DNA of 64,000 nucleotides, taken from contig NZ_BQKC01000001.1 of assembly GCF_022834715.1 (NCBI RefSeq), positions 1,338,501 through 1,402,500 on the forward strand. The letters run 5' to 3'. This document shows, in pieces, positions 53,546-62,640 of this stretch. How positions within the stretch are numbered: position 1 is the stretch's first letter; each line of letters starts with the position of its first letter. The notes under the pieces were generated by a model that had not been told where the DNA came from, ran no database searches, and worked only from the letters and a program-made list of their open reading frames with translations. This DNA comes from Granulimonas faecalis (GTDB lineage Bacteria; Actinomycetota; Coriobacteriia; Coriobacteriales; Atopobiaceae). Made by a program: the position numbers and the translations under genes.

Positions 53546-54685
53546 CTAGACGAGGTTGTCGAGGATGGGGTTGCCCGTGTCGGTCTCGGTGGCGCTGATG
53601 GGGGCCTTGACCAGGGCGTAGGAGACGCCGGTGACCAGGGCGCCGGCGAGCCAGCAGAGCAGGAACATGACCGGGCCGGCGAAGGGGGCGTCGGCGGAGG
53701 CGGTCATCAGGGGCACGACGAAGACGCCGCCGTGGGTGGCCATGGACTCCAGGCCGAAGGTCATGGCGAGGCCGCCGGAGACGGCGCCGCCGCACATGCA
53801 GCAGACGAGGACGCGGATGGGGTCCTTGACCAGGAAGGGGATCACGTACTCCTGGATGTAGCAGCAGCCGAGGATGAGACCGGAGACGATGGTCTGACGC
53901 TCGTTCTCGGCGAACTTCTTCTTGCCGCCGAGGAGCATGGCGATGCAGATGCCGATGGGGTTCTGCATGCCGCCGCACATCTTGGAGGCGGTGGGGCCGA
54001 AGACGCCGTCGGCGTTGAGGCCGTTGGTGAAGAGCGCGGTGGCCTTGCCGATGGGGCCGCCCTGGTCGATGGACATCATGGCGCCGATGGCGGCACCGAA
54101 GATGAAGCGGCTGCCGCCCTCGAGGCCGGTGAGGAACGTGGTGAGGGCGCCCATGAACCAGGCGATGGGCACACCGATGACGTACCACATGGCCAGGCAG
54201 ACGATGAGGGTGGCGCACACGGGGATGAGCAGGATCGGGAAGACCGACTGCAGGTCCTTGGGCGCCTTCTTCATCAGGTCCTTCATCCAGTTGACGAGGT
54301 AGCCTGCGAGGATGCCGCCCACGAGGGCGCCCAGGAAGCCCGTCTGGGTGGTGACGGAGATGAAGCCGACGGCGAAGCCGGGGGCAAGGCCGGGCTTCTC
54401 GGCGATGGCGTAGGCCGAGTAGGCGCCGATGATGGGCACCGAGAGGTTCATGATGGCGGCGCCGATGGCGTTGAGCACCATGGCGAAGGTGAACTGCGTG
54501 TAGGCGAGCTCGGCGGCCTGCTGGGCGATGTCGTAGCCGCCCATGGCCTTGGCGATGCCCTGGAGCACGCCGCCGCCCACGATGACGGGGATCATGTACG
54601 AGACGCCGGTGAAGATGGCTTCCTTGATGACGGCGCCCTGGGACTTCTTGGCGCTCTTGGCGCCCTTGCGTGCGAGCTCGGCCAT
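53546..54685 (-). CDS. PTS fructose-type EIIC permease
   Basis: Membrane channel of a fructose-family phosphotransferase system. The 379-residue protein has about nine or ten membrane segments and the family signatures FTGVSYMIPVIVGGGVLQGIA, PGFAVGFISVTTQTGFLGALVGGILAGYLV and MSIDQGGPIGKAT, then THGGVFVVP. It has no EIIA or EIIB attached, and EIIB is the preceding gene with its stop directly before this start. Ribosome site GGAGGCGATC lies in the end of EIIB. The sugar is probably fructose-like or a related hexose, from the family and the adjacent aldolase. Confidence 0.92.
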   Translation of the reverse strand: MAELARKGAKSAKKSQGAVIKEAIFTGVSYMIPVIVGGGVLQGIAKAMGGYDIAQQAAELAYTQFTFAMVLNAIGAAIMNLSVPIIGAYSAYAIAEKPGLAPGFAVGFISVTTQTGFLGALVGGILAGYLVNWMKDLMKKAPKDLQSVFPILLIPVCATLIVCLAMWYVIGVPIAWFMGALTTFLTGLEGGSRFIFGAAIGAMMSIDQGGPIGKATALFTNGLNADGVFGPTASKMCGGMQNPIGICIAMLLGGKKKFAENERQTIVSGLILGCCYIQEYVIPFLVKDPIRVLVCCMCGGAVSGGLAMTFGLESMATHGGVFVVPLMTASADAPFAGPVMFLLCWLAGALVTGVSYALVKAPISATETDTGNPILDNLV

Positions 54686-55003
54686 TTATCCGATCGCCTC
54701 CAAAAGCTCGGCCACCACGGAGGGGGCGTCCTTGATGACTTCTTCGGTGGGGCAGGAGATGTAGGGAACCGGCTCGAAGCGCTCGAGACCCTTGATCTTG
54801 AGGTCGGCGGCGATGATGGCCGCGTCGGCGCGGGCGAGGTCCTCCTCGGTGATGGCGTTCTCGGATCCGTCGGCACCCTGGGTCTCCACCTTGGCCTCGC
54901 AGCCCGCGGCCTCGATGGCCCGCTTGAGGGCGTCGGCGGCCATGTAGGTGTGGGCGATGCCCACGATGCACGACGTGACGCCCACGATGTACTTCTTGGC
55001 CAT
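54686..55003 (-). CDS. PTS fructose-type EIIB protein
   Basis: A 105-residue phosphocarrier. The phosphorylated Cys is in GVTSCIVGIAHTYMAADAL (Cys about residue 12); compared with the usual T-A-C-P-T-G-I-A-H-T, the Pro-Thr after the Cys is Ile-Val, an unusual change. The end has KIKGLERFEPVPYI. It starts after GAGGAAGGAC and is the first gene of the PTS-aldolase unit. It likely receives phosphate from an EIIA elsewhere, perhaps the orphan near 2.0-2.5 kb. The 306 bases upstream are AT-richer and hold promoters for both directions without a clear consensus. Confidence 0.92.
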   Translation of the reverse strand: MAKKYIVGVTSCIVGIAHTYMAADALKRAIEAAGCEAKVETQGADGSENAITEEDLARADAAIIAADLKIKGLERFEPVPYISCPTEEVIKDAPSVVAELLEAIG

Positions 55004-55309
55004 GTCCTTCCTCTCTCTGTCGAAGGTCGTGAGGGGTCGGACTGCCCCCTCTTTCCACGGCCCCATCGTATGTCTCCATTTTTCTGAGTGGTTCCCAAAT
55101 GGTGTATTTGTTGTCTCTCCACTTTTCCTTCACAAATGTACGGGGCGTATAGCTGGTATTTCTTGGTCCCATCGCTTTATATGGATTCAGATAGGGTTAA
55201 GACTCTATCTACTACACATTTCCTACACATATTCTGGCTCTGCATCCGTGGAGAAGGTGTCCCTCCATATACTGGAGTCAACGCAGGCGGCGACCCCTGG
55301 GGGCAGACC

Positions 55310-55915
55310 ATGCCATCTTCTAAGAAACGCAACTGTGGACCCACCGAGCTCGTGATCATGCGCGACCGCGTCAAGTGCGCCCTCACCGCGTTCATGGGCG
55401 CATGCGTGGCCGTGGCCGGCGCCCTGGCCCTGTTCGCCCCCCTGGCCCCGGGCCAGGACGAGCTGTCCATCCGCCTGTGGATGGGGGCGGCGGGCCTTCC
55501 CCTGGGCCTGGGCGTCCTGGCGTGGAGCGTCGACCGCCTGGTGCGCCGCCCGGAGCTGCTGGCCATCGACGAACGCGGCATCCGCGACCGCTCCAACTGG
55601 ATGAGCCCGGGCGAGGTCGCCTGGGACGAGGTCTCGGCCGCCTACATCCTGGAGATGGGCGCCAACAGCTACCTGTGCCTGGAGCTCGCCGACGTCGAGG
55701 GCTTCTCGGCGCGCCTCAACGGGCGCCAGCGCAAGCTACTCGAGGCCAATCTGACCACGGGCTTCGCCCCCGTGCGCATCCAGCTGGCGAGCGTGCCGGG
55801 CGGGTACACCTGCGAGGACGCCCTTGCCGTGGTGCGCCGGCTGCACCCCGGGCTCGTGCGCGGCAAGAAGAAGGTCAAGACCCGCGCCCAGGGCCGCAGC
55901 GTAGCCGCCGCCTAG
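55310..55915 (+). CDS. PH-like membrane protein, STM3941-like (paralogue)
   Basis: Function unknown. A 201-residue protein with two membrane segments (residues ~25-45 and ~55-75) followed by LAIDERGIRDRSNWMSPGEVAWDEVSAAYIL, VEGFSARLNGRQRK and SVPGGYTCEDALAVVRRL. It parallels the gene near 2.7 kb in block order and length, with about one third identity in the soluble domain by eye. The start is uncertain: the chosen ATG is preceded by a weak GGGGG, and an ATG 14 codons later (MRDRVK) also has no strong ribosome site. Confidence 0.65.
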   Translation: MPSSKKRNCGPTELVIMRDRVKCALTAFMGACVAVAGALALFAPLAPGQDELSIRLWMGAAGLPLGLGVLAWSVDRLVRRPELLAIDERGIRDRSNWMSPGEVAWDEVSAAYILEMGANSYLCLELADVEGFSARLNGRQRKLLEANLTTGFAPVRIQLASVPGGYTCEDALAVVRRLHPGLVRGKKKVKTRAQGRSVAAA

Positions 55916-55992
55916 GGCCTCCGGGCGGGCGGTCCCCGGCCGCCCCCTCCCCCACATCAGGACGTCGTACAAGAAAGAAAGGCCCCTCCCCC

Positions 55993-57240
55993 ATGGCTTC
56001 CCTCCGCGGAAGGCGCGGCATCCTCGCCGCGTCCACCCTCCTGCTGCTCTTCCTCGGTCTCATCTACGCCTACTCGGTGGTCCTCGCGCCCATGAAGGAG
56101 CTCTGGGGGTGGTCCGTCTCGCAGATGACCCTCGTGTTCGCGCTCTCCATAGGGATGTTCACCCTCGGCGGCGTGGCCGGGGCCAGGATGAGCGGGCGCT
56201 GGGGCACCCGGGCCACGTTCATGGCGGCGGGCGTGCTGCTCGCCGCGGGGTTCGTGGGCTGCTCCGTCGCCGACGGGCCGCTGGCGTTCCCGATCACCTG
56301 CCTCTGCTACTGCGCGCTCTGCGCCCTGGGGATCGGCCTGGCCTACGACGTGCTCATCGCTGCCGTGACCGAGTGGTTCCCCGACCGCTGCGGGCTCGCC
56401 CAGGGCATCTGCCTCATGGGCTTTGGGATCGGCGGGTTCCTGCTGGGGCCGGCCGTGAGCTGGGTCTACGGCGTCGTGGAGTGGCGCGTGGTGCTGAGGG
56501 TGCTCGGCGCGGCGTTCCTCTGCATGCTTTGGGCCGCCTCCGCCGTGGTGGTGGAGCCGGCGGGCGCGGGGGCCGGCGCGGCCGATGAGGGCGGCGCAGA
56601 CGGCGGGCCCCTCGTGGCCGACCGCCGCTTCAGGCTTCTCTACCTGTGGCTCTTCCTGGTGTGCGGCGCCGGCATGGCCGTGACGGGCCTCGGGCGCGAG
56701 CTGCCGGCGAGCCTGGGGGCGGACGCCGTGACGGCGGCCTTCGTCATCGGGTTCGTGAACGTGGGGTCGGGCCTCGGGCGCCTTGTGGGCGGCGGGCTGG
56801 CGGACCGCTTCGGCGCGCCGGCGACCATCCGCGCCACGTCGGCCGCCATGGTGGCCTCGATCCTGGCGCTGCTCGGGTCCCTTGGCGCCGGAAGCCTTCC
56901 GATGCAGGCCGTGGCCCTTCTGGCCTGCGGGTTCTCTTGGGGCGTGGCCGTCATCATGATGACGTACGTGTGCGCCAAGGTGTGGGGGGCCGCCGCCATG
57001 GCAAAGAACCTGGCCGCCGTGAACACCTACAGCATCTTCGCCTCCCTGGCGGGCAGCTTTGGCGCCGGGCTCCTCGCCCAGGCGACGTCGTTCTCCGTGG
57101 CGCTGGGCACCGTATGCGCGCTGTGCGTGGTGGGGGTGGCCGTGGGCCGGCCCCTAGGCGCGGCCGTGGAGGGGCGCGACGGCTCGCGAGAGGCCGGGGC
57201 CGTGGGCGCCGGCGACCTCGTCGGTCGGCTCGACGGGTAG
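55993..57240 (+). CDS. MFS transporter, oxalate/formate antiporter-like
   Basis: A 415-residue major facilitator protein with twelve predicted membrane segments. It has LGLIYAYSVVLAPMKELWGWSVSQMTLVFALS at the N-terminus (typical of the OFA group), GLAYDVLIAAVTEWFPDRCGLAQGICLMGFGIGGFLL and GLGRLVGGGLADRFG. The substrate is a small organic anion at best; it is not certain. Translation begins with ATG after GAAAGGCCCC..., with spacing a little long. The gene ends 14 bases before the palindrome array. Confidence 0.85.
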   Translation: MASLRGRRGILAASTLLLLFLGLIYAYSVVLAPMKELWGWSVSQMTLVFALSIGMFTLGGVAGARMSGRWGTRATFMAAGVLLAAGFVGCSVADGPLAFPITCLCYCALCALGIGLAYDVLIAAVTEWFPDRCGLAQGICLMGFGIGGFLLGPAVSWVYGVVEWRVVLRVLGAAFLCMLWAASAVVVEPAGAGAGAADEGGADGGPLVADRRFRLLYLWLFLVCGAGMAVTGLGRELPASLGADAVTAAFVIGFVNVGSGLGRLVGGGLADRFGAPATIRATSAAMVASILALLGSLGAGSLPMQAVALLACGFSWGVAVIMMTYVCAKVWGAAAMAKNLAAVNTYSIFASLAGSFGAGLLAQATSFSVALGTVCALCVVGVAVGRPLGAAVEGRDGSREAGAVGAGDLVGRLDG

Positions 57241-57254
57241 GTGGGCGGTCCGAC

Positions 57255-57859
57255 CTGCAGCGGGTGGCCGGTTGGCGCAGGTCTCGGCCGGCAGGGGGCG
57301 CCGCGGCCTGCAGCAGGTAGCCAGTTAGCGCGCCTATCAACCGGCTGGGGCCGCTCCGAACTGCACCAGGTGGCTACTTGGCGCACCTATCGACCAGCAG
57401 GAGCCCCCCCGACCTGCACCAAGTAGCCAGTTGGTGCACCTCCCAGCCCGAAAAGCGCCCCCAACCTGCACCAAGTAGCTAGTTGGCGCACCTCTCGACC
57501 GGCAGGGACCATCGCGACCTGCACCAAGTAGCCAGTTGGTGCACTTTCCTACCGACGGAAGCCCCCCGACCTGCACCAGATAGCTAGTTGGTGCACCTCC
57601 CTACCGGCAAGAGCCGCCCCCACCTGCACCAAGTAGCCAGGTGGTGCACCTATCGACCGGAAAAGCGCATCCGACCTGCACCAAGTAGCCAGTTGGTGCA
57701 CCCATCGACCGGCAGGGGCCTCCGCGACCTGCGCCAGGTAGCTACTTGGTGCACCTATCGGCCCGAAAAGCGCCTCCAACATGCACCAGGTAGCTAGTTG
57801 GTGCACATCCCGACCGGCAGAAGCCTCCGCGACCTGCACCAGGTGGCTACTTGGCGCAC
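57255..57859. repeat. twelve palindromes at 52-53 bp intervals
   Basis: 26-base units of the form CTGCACCAA-GTAGC(C/T)AG-TTGGTGCAC start at 57255, 57308, 57361, 57414, 57466, 57519, 57571, 57624, 57676, 57729, 57781 and 57834. The first two and the last are more diverged. Between units, 26-27 bases are partly conserved (CGACCGGCAGG...GCC). It fills the 636 bases between the convergent MFS and PfkB genes. Outer arms are the same as in the 13.3-13.5 kb array. Confidence 0.95.
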
Positions 57860-57876
57860 CTCTCAACCGGCGGCCG

Positions 57877-58875
57877 CTAGCGGATGATGGAGCCGCGGGC
57901 GTCGCCGGTGACGATCCGCTCGATGGTGGCCTCGTCGGCCCAGGAGAGCTCTCCCTCCACGGTGGCCTTGTAGGCGGCGTGCGCCACGGCATAGTCCAGC
58001 GTGTGCTGGGCGTCCCAGCGGTTGAGCAGCCCGTGGACGATGGAGGCCGAGAAGGCGTCGCCGCAACCGGACTGCTCCATGGGCGCCACGTCGCGGGAGC
58101 GCGAGCGGAACAGGCCCTTCTCGGAGAGCAGCATGCCCCGCACCGAGAGGAGCCCCCCGGCGTCCACGTCGCGGCGGTTCATGGCCAGCGACTGGATGCC
58201 GTTGGCCGTCATGAGCCGGTCGGCGGCCGCGGCGCACTGGTCGCCGTCGCCCTCAAAGCCCTCCCGCTCCCAGATGCCCACGTAGTCCTCGTCGGAGCCG
58301 CACACCACGTCCACATAGGGCAGCAGCCGCCCCCAAAGCTCGCGGGCGGCTGCAGGCGTGATCATGCCGCGGCGGAAGTTGAGGTCGCAGAAGGTGCGGA
58401 TGCCCCGTCCCTTGGAGGCCACGAGGGCGTCTTCCACCACGTCGCCGAGGGTGGACGTGATGGAGGCCACGACCCCGGAGAAGTAGAACGACCCTACGCC
58501 GTTGAGCAGGCCGTCCCAGTCAAAATCGTCCCGTCCCACGTCGCGCATGGCGGTGCCGTCGCGGTCGTAGAGGACGCGGTCGGGGCGCACGGTGCCGCCG
58601 CGCTCCACGTAATAGACGCCCAGGCGGCAGTCGGCCCGCTGCACGCGGCTGACGTCCACGCCAAACCGGCGGAGCTCCATGAGGGAGCGCTCCCCCAGCG
58701 TGTTGGACGACACCACCGAGGCCAGGGCCACGTCGTCGCCCTGGAGGGCCAGGGACTTGGCCACGGTGACCTCGGAGCCGGCAAAGGCCATGGAGAGCTG
58801 GTCGGTCTGATGGAGCATGAGGGGCGGACGCGGGGAGAGGCGCAGGACCGGCTCGCCCAGGCACAGGACCTTCAA
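57877..58875 (-). CDS. PfkB family sugar kinase (2-keto-3-deoxygluconate kinase-like)
   Basis: Phosphorylates a sugar or sugar acid with ATP. The 332-residue protein has the N-terminal MKVLCLGEPVLRLSP, FAGSEVTVAKSLALQGDDVALASVV, the C-terminal signature EQSGCGDAFSASIVHGLL with the catalytic Asp, and the FCDLNFR block. The Cys in G-C-G-D replaces the more common Ala. KdgK-like assignment rests on overall pattern. Ribosome site AAGGAAAACGTTG. It is encoded alone, next to the palindrome array. Confidence 0.88.
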   Translation of the reverse strand: MKVLCLGEPVLRLSPRPPLMLHQTDQLSMAFAGSEVTVAKSLALQGDDVALASVVSSNTLGERSLMELRRFGVDVSRVQRADCRLGVYYVERGGTVRPDRVLYDRDGTAMRDVGRDDFDWDGLLNGVGSFYFSGVVASITSTLGDVVEDALVASKGRGIRTFCDLNFRRGMITPAAARELWGRLLPYVDVVCGSDEDYVGIWEREGFEGDGDQCAAAADRLMTANGIQSLAMNRRDVDAGGLLSVRGMLLSEKGLFRSRSRDVAPMEQSGCGDAFSASIVHGLLNRWDAQHTLDYAVAHAAYKATVEGELSWADEATIERIVTGDARGSIIR

Positions 58876-59017
58876 CGTTTTCCTTCTTCCGACGGGATCG
58901 CCGAAAATGGTATCAGGTTCCTTGCAGTGGCCCTGGCTCCATGGCCATCAAGCACAAAAGCGGTAAAGCGGCGGCCCCGGCCGGCCCGGGGTCGCCCACC
59001 GCGATGAGAACACCGAG

Positions 59018-59054
59018 AAAGGGCCGACCGTATCACCAGATACGGCCGGCCCTT
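59018..59054 (-). terminator. intrinsic terminator of thrS
   Basis: AAGGGCCGGCCGTA and TACGGTCGGCCCTT form a 14-bp stem with one mismatch, followed on the minus strand by TTTCTCGG, about 57 bases after the thrS stop. Confidence 0.82.
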
Positions 59055-59110
59055 CCAGTTGCCCCGATGATGCAAAAGCCCGGGCCCCTGGGGGGAAGGC
59101 CCCACGGCGG

Positions 59111-61042
59111 CTACACCTGGGCGTCGGCGATGACCTTCACGAACTCGTCCACGGCCATGGAGCCCTGGTCGCCTTCGGAGCGCTCGCGCACGGAGACGGT
59201 GCCCTCCTCGGCCTCCTTGTCGCCCACCACGAGCATGTAGGGGATCTTCTGCTCCTGGGCGCGGGCGATCTTGGCGCGCATGGGCTCGGAGTGGGTATCC
59301 ACCTCCACGCGGCCGCCCACGGCGCGCAGGCGCTTGGCCACGTCCTCGGCGTAGTCGAGGTGACGGTCGGCGATGGGCACGATCTCGGCCTGGACCGGAG
59401 CCAGCCACAGGGGCAGGGCGCCGGCGTAGTTCTCGATGAGGATGCCCAGGAAGCGCTCGATGGAGCCGAAGATGGCGCGGTGCAGCATCCAGGGGCGCTC
59501 CTGGGTGTTGTCGGCCGTGCGGTAGGTGATGTCGAAACGCTCGGGCAGGTTGAAGTCCACCTGGATGGTGGAGCACTGCCACGTGCGGCCGATGGAGTCC
59601 TTCACCTTGACGTCGATCTTGGGGCCGTAGAAGGCGCCGTCGCCCTCGTTGATGTCGTAGGGCACGCCGCGCTTCTCGAGGGCCTCCTTGAGGAAGCTCT
59701 CGGCCTTCTCCCACATCTCGTCGGTGCCGATGGAGTGGGCCGGGCGCGTGGAGATCTCGCACTCGTAGGTGAGGTCGAAGGTGCCCATGATCTGGTCGAC
59801 AAGGTCCATGATGCTCTCGACCTCGTCCACCACCTGGTCCTCGCGGCAGAACACGTGGGCGTCGTCCTGGGTGAAGCCGCGGGCGCGGAACAGGCCGTTG
59901 ACGGCGCCGGAGAGCTCGTGGCGGTACACCGTGCCAAACTCGAAGTAGCGCAGCGGGAGGTCGCGGTAGCTGTGAAGGTTGCTCTTGTAGAGCAGCACGT
60001 GGCCCGGGCAGTTCATGGGCTTCACGCCGAACTCCGAGAGGCGCGGCTCCTCGTCGGTGCCCTCGTTGATGTTGAAGAAGTACATGTTCTCTTTATAGAA
60101 GTCGTAATGGCCGGAGGTCTTCCAGACATCGGACTTGTAGACGTGCGGGGTGATGACCTCCTCGTAGCCGCGGCGGTACAGCTCCTTGCGCAGCCACTCC
60201 TGCATCGTGCGCACGATGCGCGCGCCCTTGGGGAAGAACAGCGGCAGGCCCGGGCCCACCTCGTCGAGCGTCTCGAAGATGCCGAGCTTGGGGCCGAGGA
60301 CGCGGTGGTCGCGCTTGCGGGCCTCCTCCATCATGTGGTTGTAGGCCTTGAGCTCCTTCTTGGTGGCGAACTCGACGCCGTAGACGCGCTGCAGCATCTC
60401 GTTCTCGGCGTTGCCGCGCCAGTAGGCGCCGGCCACCTTCTGCAGCTCGAAGGAGTCGGCCGGGATCTTGCCGGCGCTCGCCACGTGCGGGCCGCGGCAG
60501 AGCTCGAGGTGGTCGCCGTGACGATAGACCGTGACGTCCTCGGAGGCGTCGATGTCGTCGAGGAGCTCGAGCTTGAGGGGCTGGTCGGCGAACATCTCCT
60601 GGGCCTGCTCGCGGCTGACGACCTCCCGCACGAAGGGCTTGTCCTCGCGGATGATGGCGCGCATGCGCTCCTCGATGCGCTCGAAGTCGTTGGACGAGAT
60701 CTGGTCCGGCGTCTGGAAGTCGTAGTAGAAGCCGTTCTCGACGTCGGGGCCGATGCCCAGGGCCACGTTGGAGAAGAGCTCGCTCACGGCCTCGGCCATG
60801 ACGTGGGCGCAGGAGTGGCGCACGATGGGCAGGGCGTCGGGGCTCTTGATGGTGAGGATCTCGACGGTGTCGCCGTCGCGCAGGGGCGCGGCGAGGTCCT
60901 GGGGCACGCCGTTGACCTTGGCGGCGAGGGCGGCCTTGGCCAGGCCGGCGCCGATGGAGGCGGCGAGGTCGGCCGCGGTGGCGCCGGCCTCGAGCTCGCG
61001 GGCGGAGCCGTCGGGCAGGTTGACGGAGATGGGGTTGGACAT
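59111..61042 (-). CDS. thrS: threonyl-tRNA synthetase
   Basis: Charges tRNA-Thr with threonine in the cytoplasm. In 643 residues it shows the TGS domain (VNLPDGSARELEAGATAADL), the editing domain with HSCAHVMAEAV (HxxxH zinc-like motif) and a later Cys-His in CRGPH, the class II catalytic core with motif 2 RYFEFGTVYRHELSG and motif 3 RAIFGSIERFLGILIEN, and MNCPGHVLLY with the catalytic Cys. The C-terminal anticodon domain is complete. Start after AAGAAGGAGTCAGCACC. A short leader frame ends 139 bases upstream and ends in threonine codons. Confidence 0.98.
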   Translation of the reverse strand: MSNPISVNLPDGSARELEAGATAADLAASIGAGLAKAALAAKVNGVPQDLAAPLRDGDTVEILTIKSPDALPIVRHSCAHVMAEAVSELFSNVALGIGPDVENGFYYDFQTPDQISSNDFERIEERMRAIIREDKPFVREVVSREQAQEMFADQPLKLELLDDIDASEDVTVYRHGDHLELCRGPHVASAGKIPADSFELQKVAGAYWRGNAENEMLQRVYGVEFATKKELKAYNHMMEEARKRDHRVLGPKLGIFETLDEVGPGLPLFFPKGARIVRTMQEWLRKELYRRGYEEVITPHVYKSDVWKTSGHYDFYKENMYFFNINEGTDEEPRLSEFGVKPMNCPGHVLLYKSNLHSYRDLPLRYFEFGTVYRHELSGAVNGLFRARGFTQDDAHVFCREDQVVDEVESIMDLVDQIMGTFDLTYECEISTRPAHSIGTDEMWEKAESFLKEALEKRGVPYDINEGDGAFYGPKIDVKVKDSIGRTWQCSTIQVDFNLPERFDITYRTADNTQERPWMLHRAIFGSIERFLGILIENYAGALPLWLAPVQAEIVPIADRHLDYAEDVAKRLRAVGGRVEVDTHSEPMRAKIARAQEQKIPYMLVVGDKEAEEGTVSVRERSEGDQGSMAVDEFVKVIADAQV

Positions 61043-61181
61043 GGTGCTGACTCCTTCTTGTTTTCTCGGCCTCACGATGGCCGTTTGACGACAACGGGCA
61101 GGGGCCGGCCCGCCTGGCGGCAGGGACGTCCCCGTACAGGAGGCGGCGCTCACCGGGCGGCCGAGGCCGCTCGCCAAGCGC

Positions 61182-61274
61182 CTAGATAGTCTGGGTGAGG
61201 GTGAGGGTGCCGCACGCAGCGAGGACGCCCTTGACGGGCCGCATGGCTGCGGGCTGTGGGACGCGCTGGTTCAT
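61182..61274 (-). CDS. threonine-rich leader peptide of thrS
   Basis: A 30-residue frame upstream of thrS on the same strand, starting at ATG after GGAGGGTGCACCCC. It ends CGTLTLTQTI and stop, with four threonine codons (ACC, ACC, ACC, ACT) in the last eight positions. Bases after the stop can form GC-rich hairpins (for example GCGGCC-TC-GGCCGC), but I see no T run of a clear terminator. By analogy with thrL, ribosomes stalled for charged tRNA-Thr would alter folding of the leader and raise thrS expression. The peptide is far too short to be an enzyme. Confidence 0.7.
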   Translation of the reverse strand: MNQRVPQPAAMRPVKGVLAACGTLTLTQTI

Positions 61275-61602
61275 GGGGTGCACCCTCCGGATACGAGCCG
61301 GCCCGATGCCGGCGCACGGGGTCAAGGATACCCCTCTTGGCGCGGGCGTGTCGCGAGGGCGGGCGCGGGGCGGAGCGCGGGCAAGGGGCGGGGCGCACGC
61401 GGGCGCGGGCAAGGGGCGCTCCTCGCCGGCTGCGCCCCTGCCGCCCCCCCCTGACGGCCGCCGTCGGAAAGGCGTCAGGCGGGAGGCGTCTTCACAGGGC
61501 GCCACCCGTTAGGTATGCTCGGAGAACATCCATCATCATCGCAACGTGGACACCCTTGTCGTATGGGTCGGCCGACCCACGGAGACGACCAAGGGAGGAT
61601 CC

Positions 61603-62640
61603 ATGGCACTCATCGTCCACGACTGGTGCGCCCGCGCGGCGTACCTCTCGGGAATCACCCTCGCCCCCGTCCCGGACGAGGAGGCGGCCATCGCCCTGGC
61701 ATCCGCGACGGCCAACATGCGCGACATGGACGGGGCACCGGCCCTGGACGCCCTCTCCCGCTGGGAGCCGTCGTTCAGGCCGGTGGTGAACGGGGCCCGC
61801 AGGCGCCCCGAGAACGAGCCCCTCCCCATACCGTGCCTCGTGGGCACCGACGCCGCCCGTCGGCACGGCGGCAGCATCGGCTGCAGGCGCTGGGGCGTGG
61901 GGCTGCCCCACGGGGCGCTCGTGCGCCTCGACGACCCGTCCGACCCGCCCGAACTGGGCGTCTTCGCCCCCTCCCCCGCATTTCACTGGCTGCTCCGCAC
62001 GCGTGGCCTCGGCTTCGGGCAGGCCCTCCTCCTGGGATGCGAGCTGTGCGGCACCTACTCCATGGCGCCCCAAGGCATGAGGAGGCGGCCGGGCCCGCTG
62101 ACGACGCCCGGCGAGGTGGCAGATCTCCTCGCCTCCGTGCCGGACGGCGCGAGGCACGTCTCCACGGCCCGCTCGGCCGCCCCGCACCTGCTCGACGGAT
62201 GCGCCTCCCCGCGTGAGGCGGCGACCGTCCTCTACGCCTCGCTCCCCGCGCGCCGCGGCGGTTACGGTCTCCCCGAGCCGCAGCGCAACCACCCGGTGGC
62301 CCTCAACGCTCGGGCGCGGGCCCTGCTCCCCGCAAAGCGGGCGATCTACCTCGACCTCGCATGGCCCGAGAGCCACCTGGCCGTCGAGTACGACTCCCAC
62401 GGCCACGAGGAGGGCATGCGCCCCCTCGAGGACAAGGACCGCCTGGTGGCCGCCGCCCACATGGGCTTTGAGATCCTGCCCCTGACACCCAACATGGCAG
62501 ACCGCCGGGAGCGCCTGGACGCCTTCATGGAAGAGGTGGCGGACAGGCTCGGCGTGAGGCAGCGGCCGCTCTGCCGCTCGACCCTCGAGAGGCGCGCCCG
62601 CCTGCATCGGGAGCTCTTCACCCCGTGGAACCTTTGGTGA
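61603..62640 (+). CDS. DUF559/Vsr-like nuclease-fold protein (intact paralogue)
   Basis: A 345-residue protein not recognised as a named family. The N-terminal 250 residues are poorly characterised. The C-terminal ~100 residues have GGYGLPEPQRNHPVALN, RAIYLDLAWPESHLAVEYDSHGH and EDKDRLVAAAHMGFEILPLTPNM, matching the restriction-endonuclease-like fold of DUF559/Vsr (D-x-W-P...E-Y-D...D-R...L...G). The start follows GGGAGGATCC. The frameshifted copy at 13.5-14.5 kb is a paralogue with identical block order. A defence or DNA-repair role is guesswork. Confidence 0.75.
   Translation: MALIVHDWCARAAYLSGITLAPVPDEEAAIALASATANMRDMDGAPALDALSRWEPSFRPVVNGARRRPENEPLPIPCLVGTDAARRHGGSIGCRRWGVGLPHGALVRLDDPSDPPELGVFAPSPAFHWLLRTRGLGFGQALLLGCELCGTYSMAPQGMRRRPGPLTTPGEVADLLASVPDGARHVSTARSAAPHLLDGCASPREAATVLYASLPARRGGYGLPEPQRNHPVALNARARALLPAKRAIYLDLAWPESHLAVEYDSHGHEEGMRPLEDKDRLVAAAHMGFEILPLTPNMADRRERLDAFMEEVADRLGVRQRPLCRSTLERRARLHRELFTPWNLW

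Noticed and set aside
57255-57859. CRISPR array (26-bp repeats with 26-27 bp spacers)
   Set aside because: Repeat units differ from one another by several bases, the spacers are themselves partly conserved, and no cas gene is present.
57337-57992. Small proteins encoded by the palindrome array
   Set aside because: Open frames such as those reading VHQLATWC repeats change frame with the 52/53 base steps, lack ribosome sites and are explained by the DNA repeats.
61043-61500. T-box riboswitch upstream of thrS
   Set aside because: No GGGTGG-type antiterminator bulge or specifier stem could be found; a leader peptide explains the region better.
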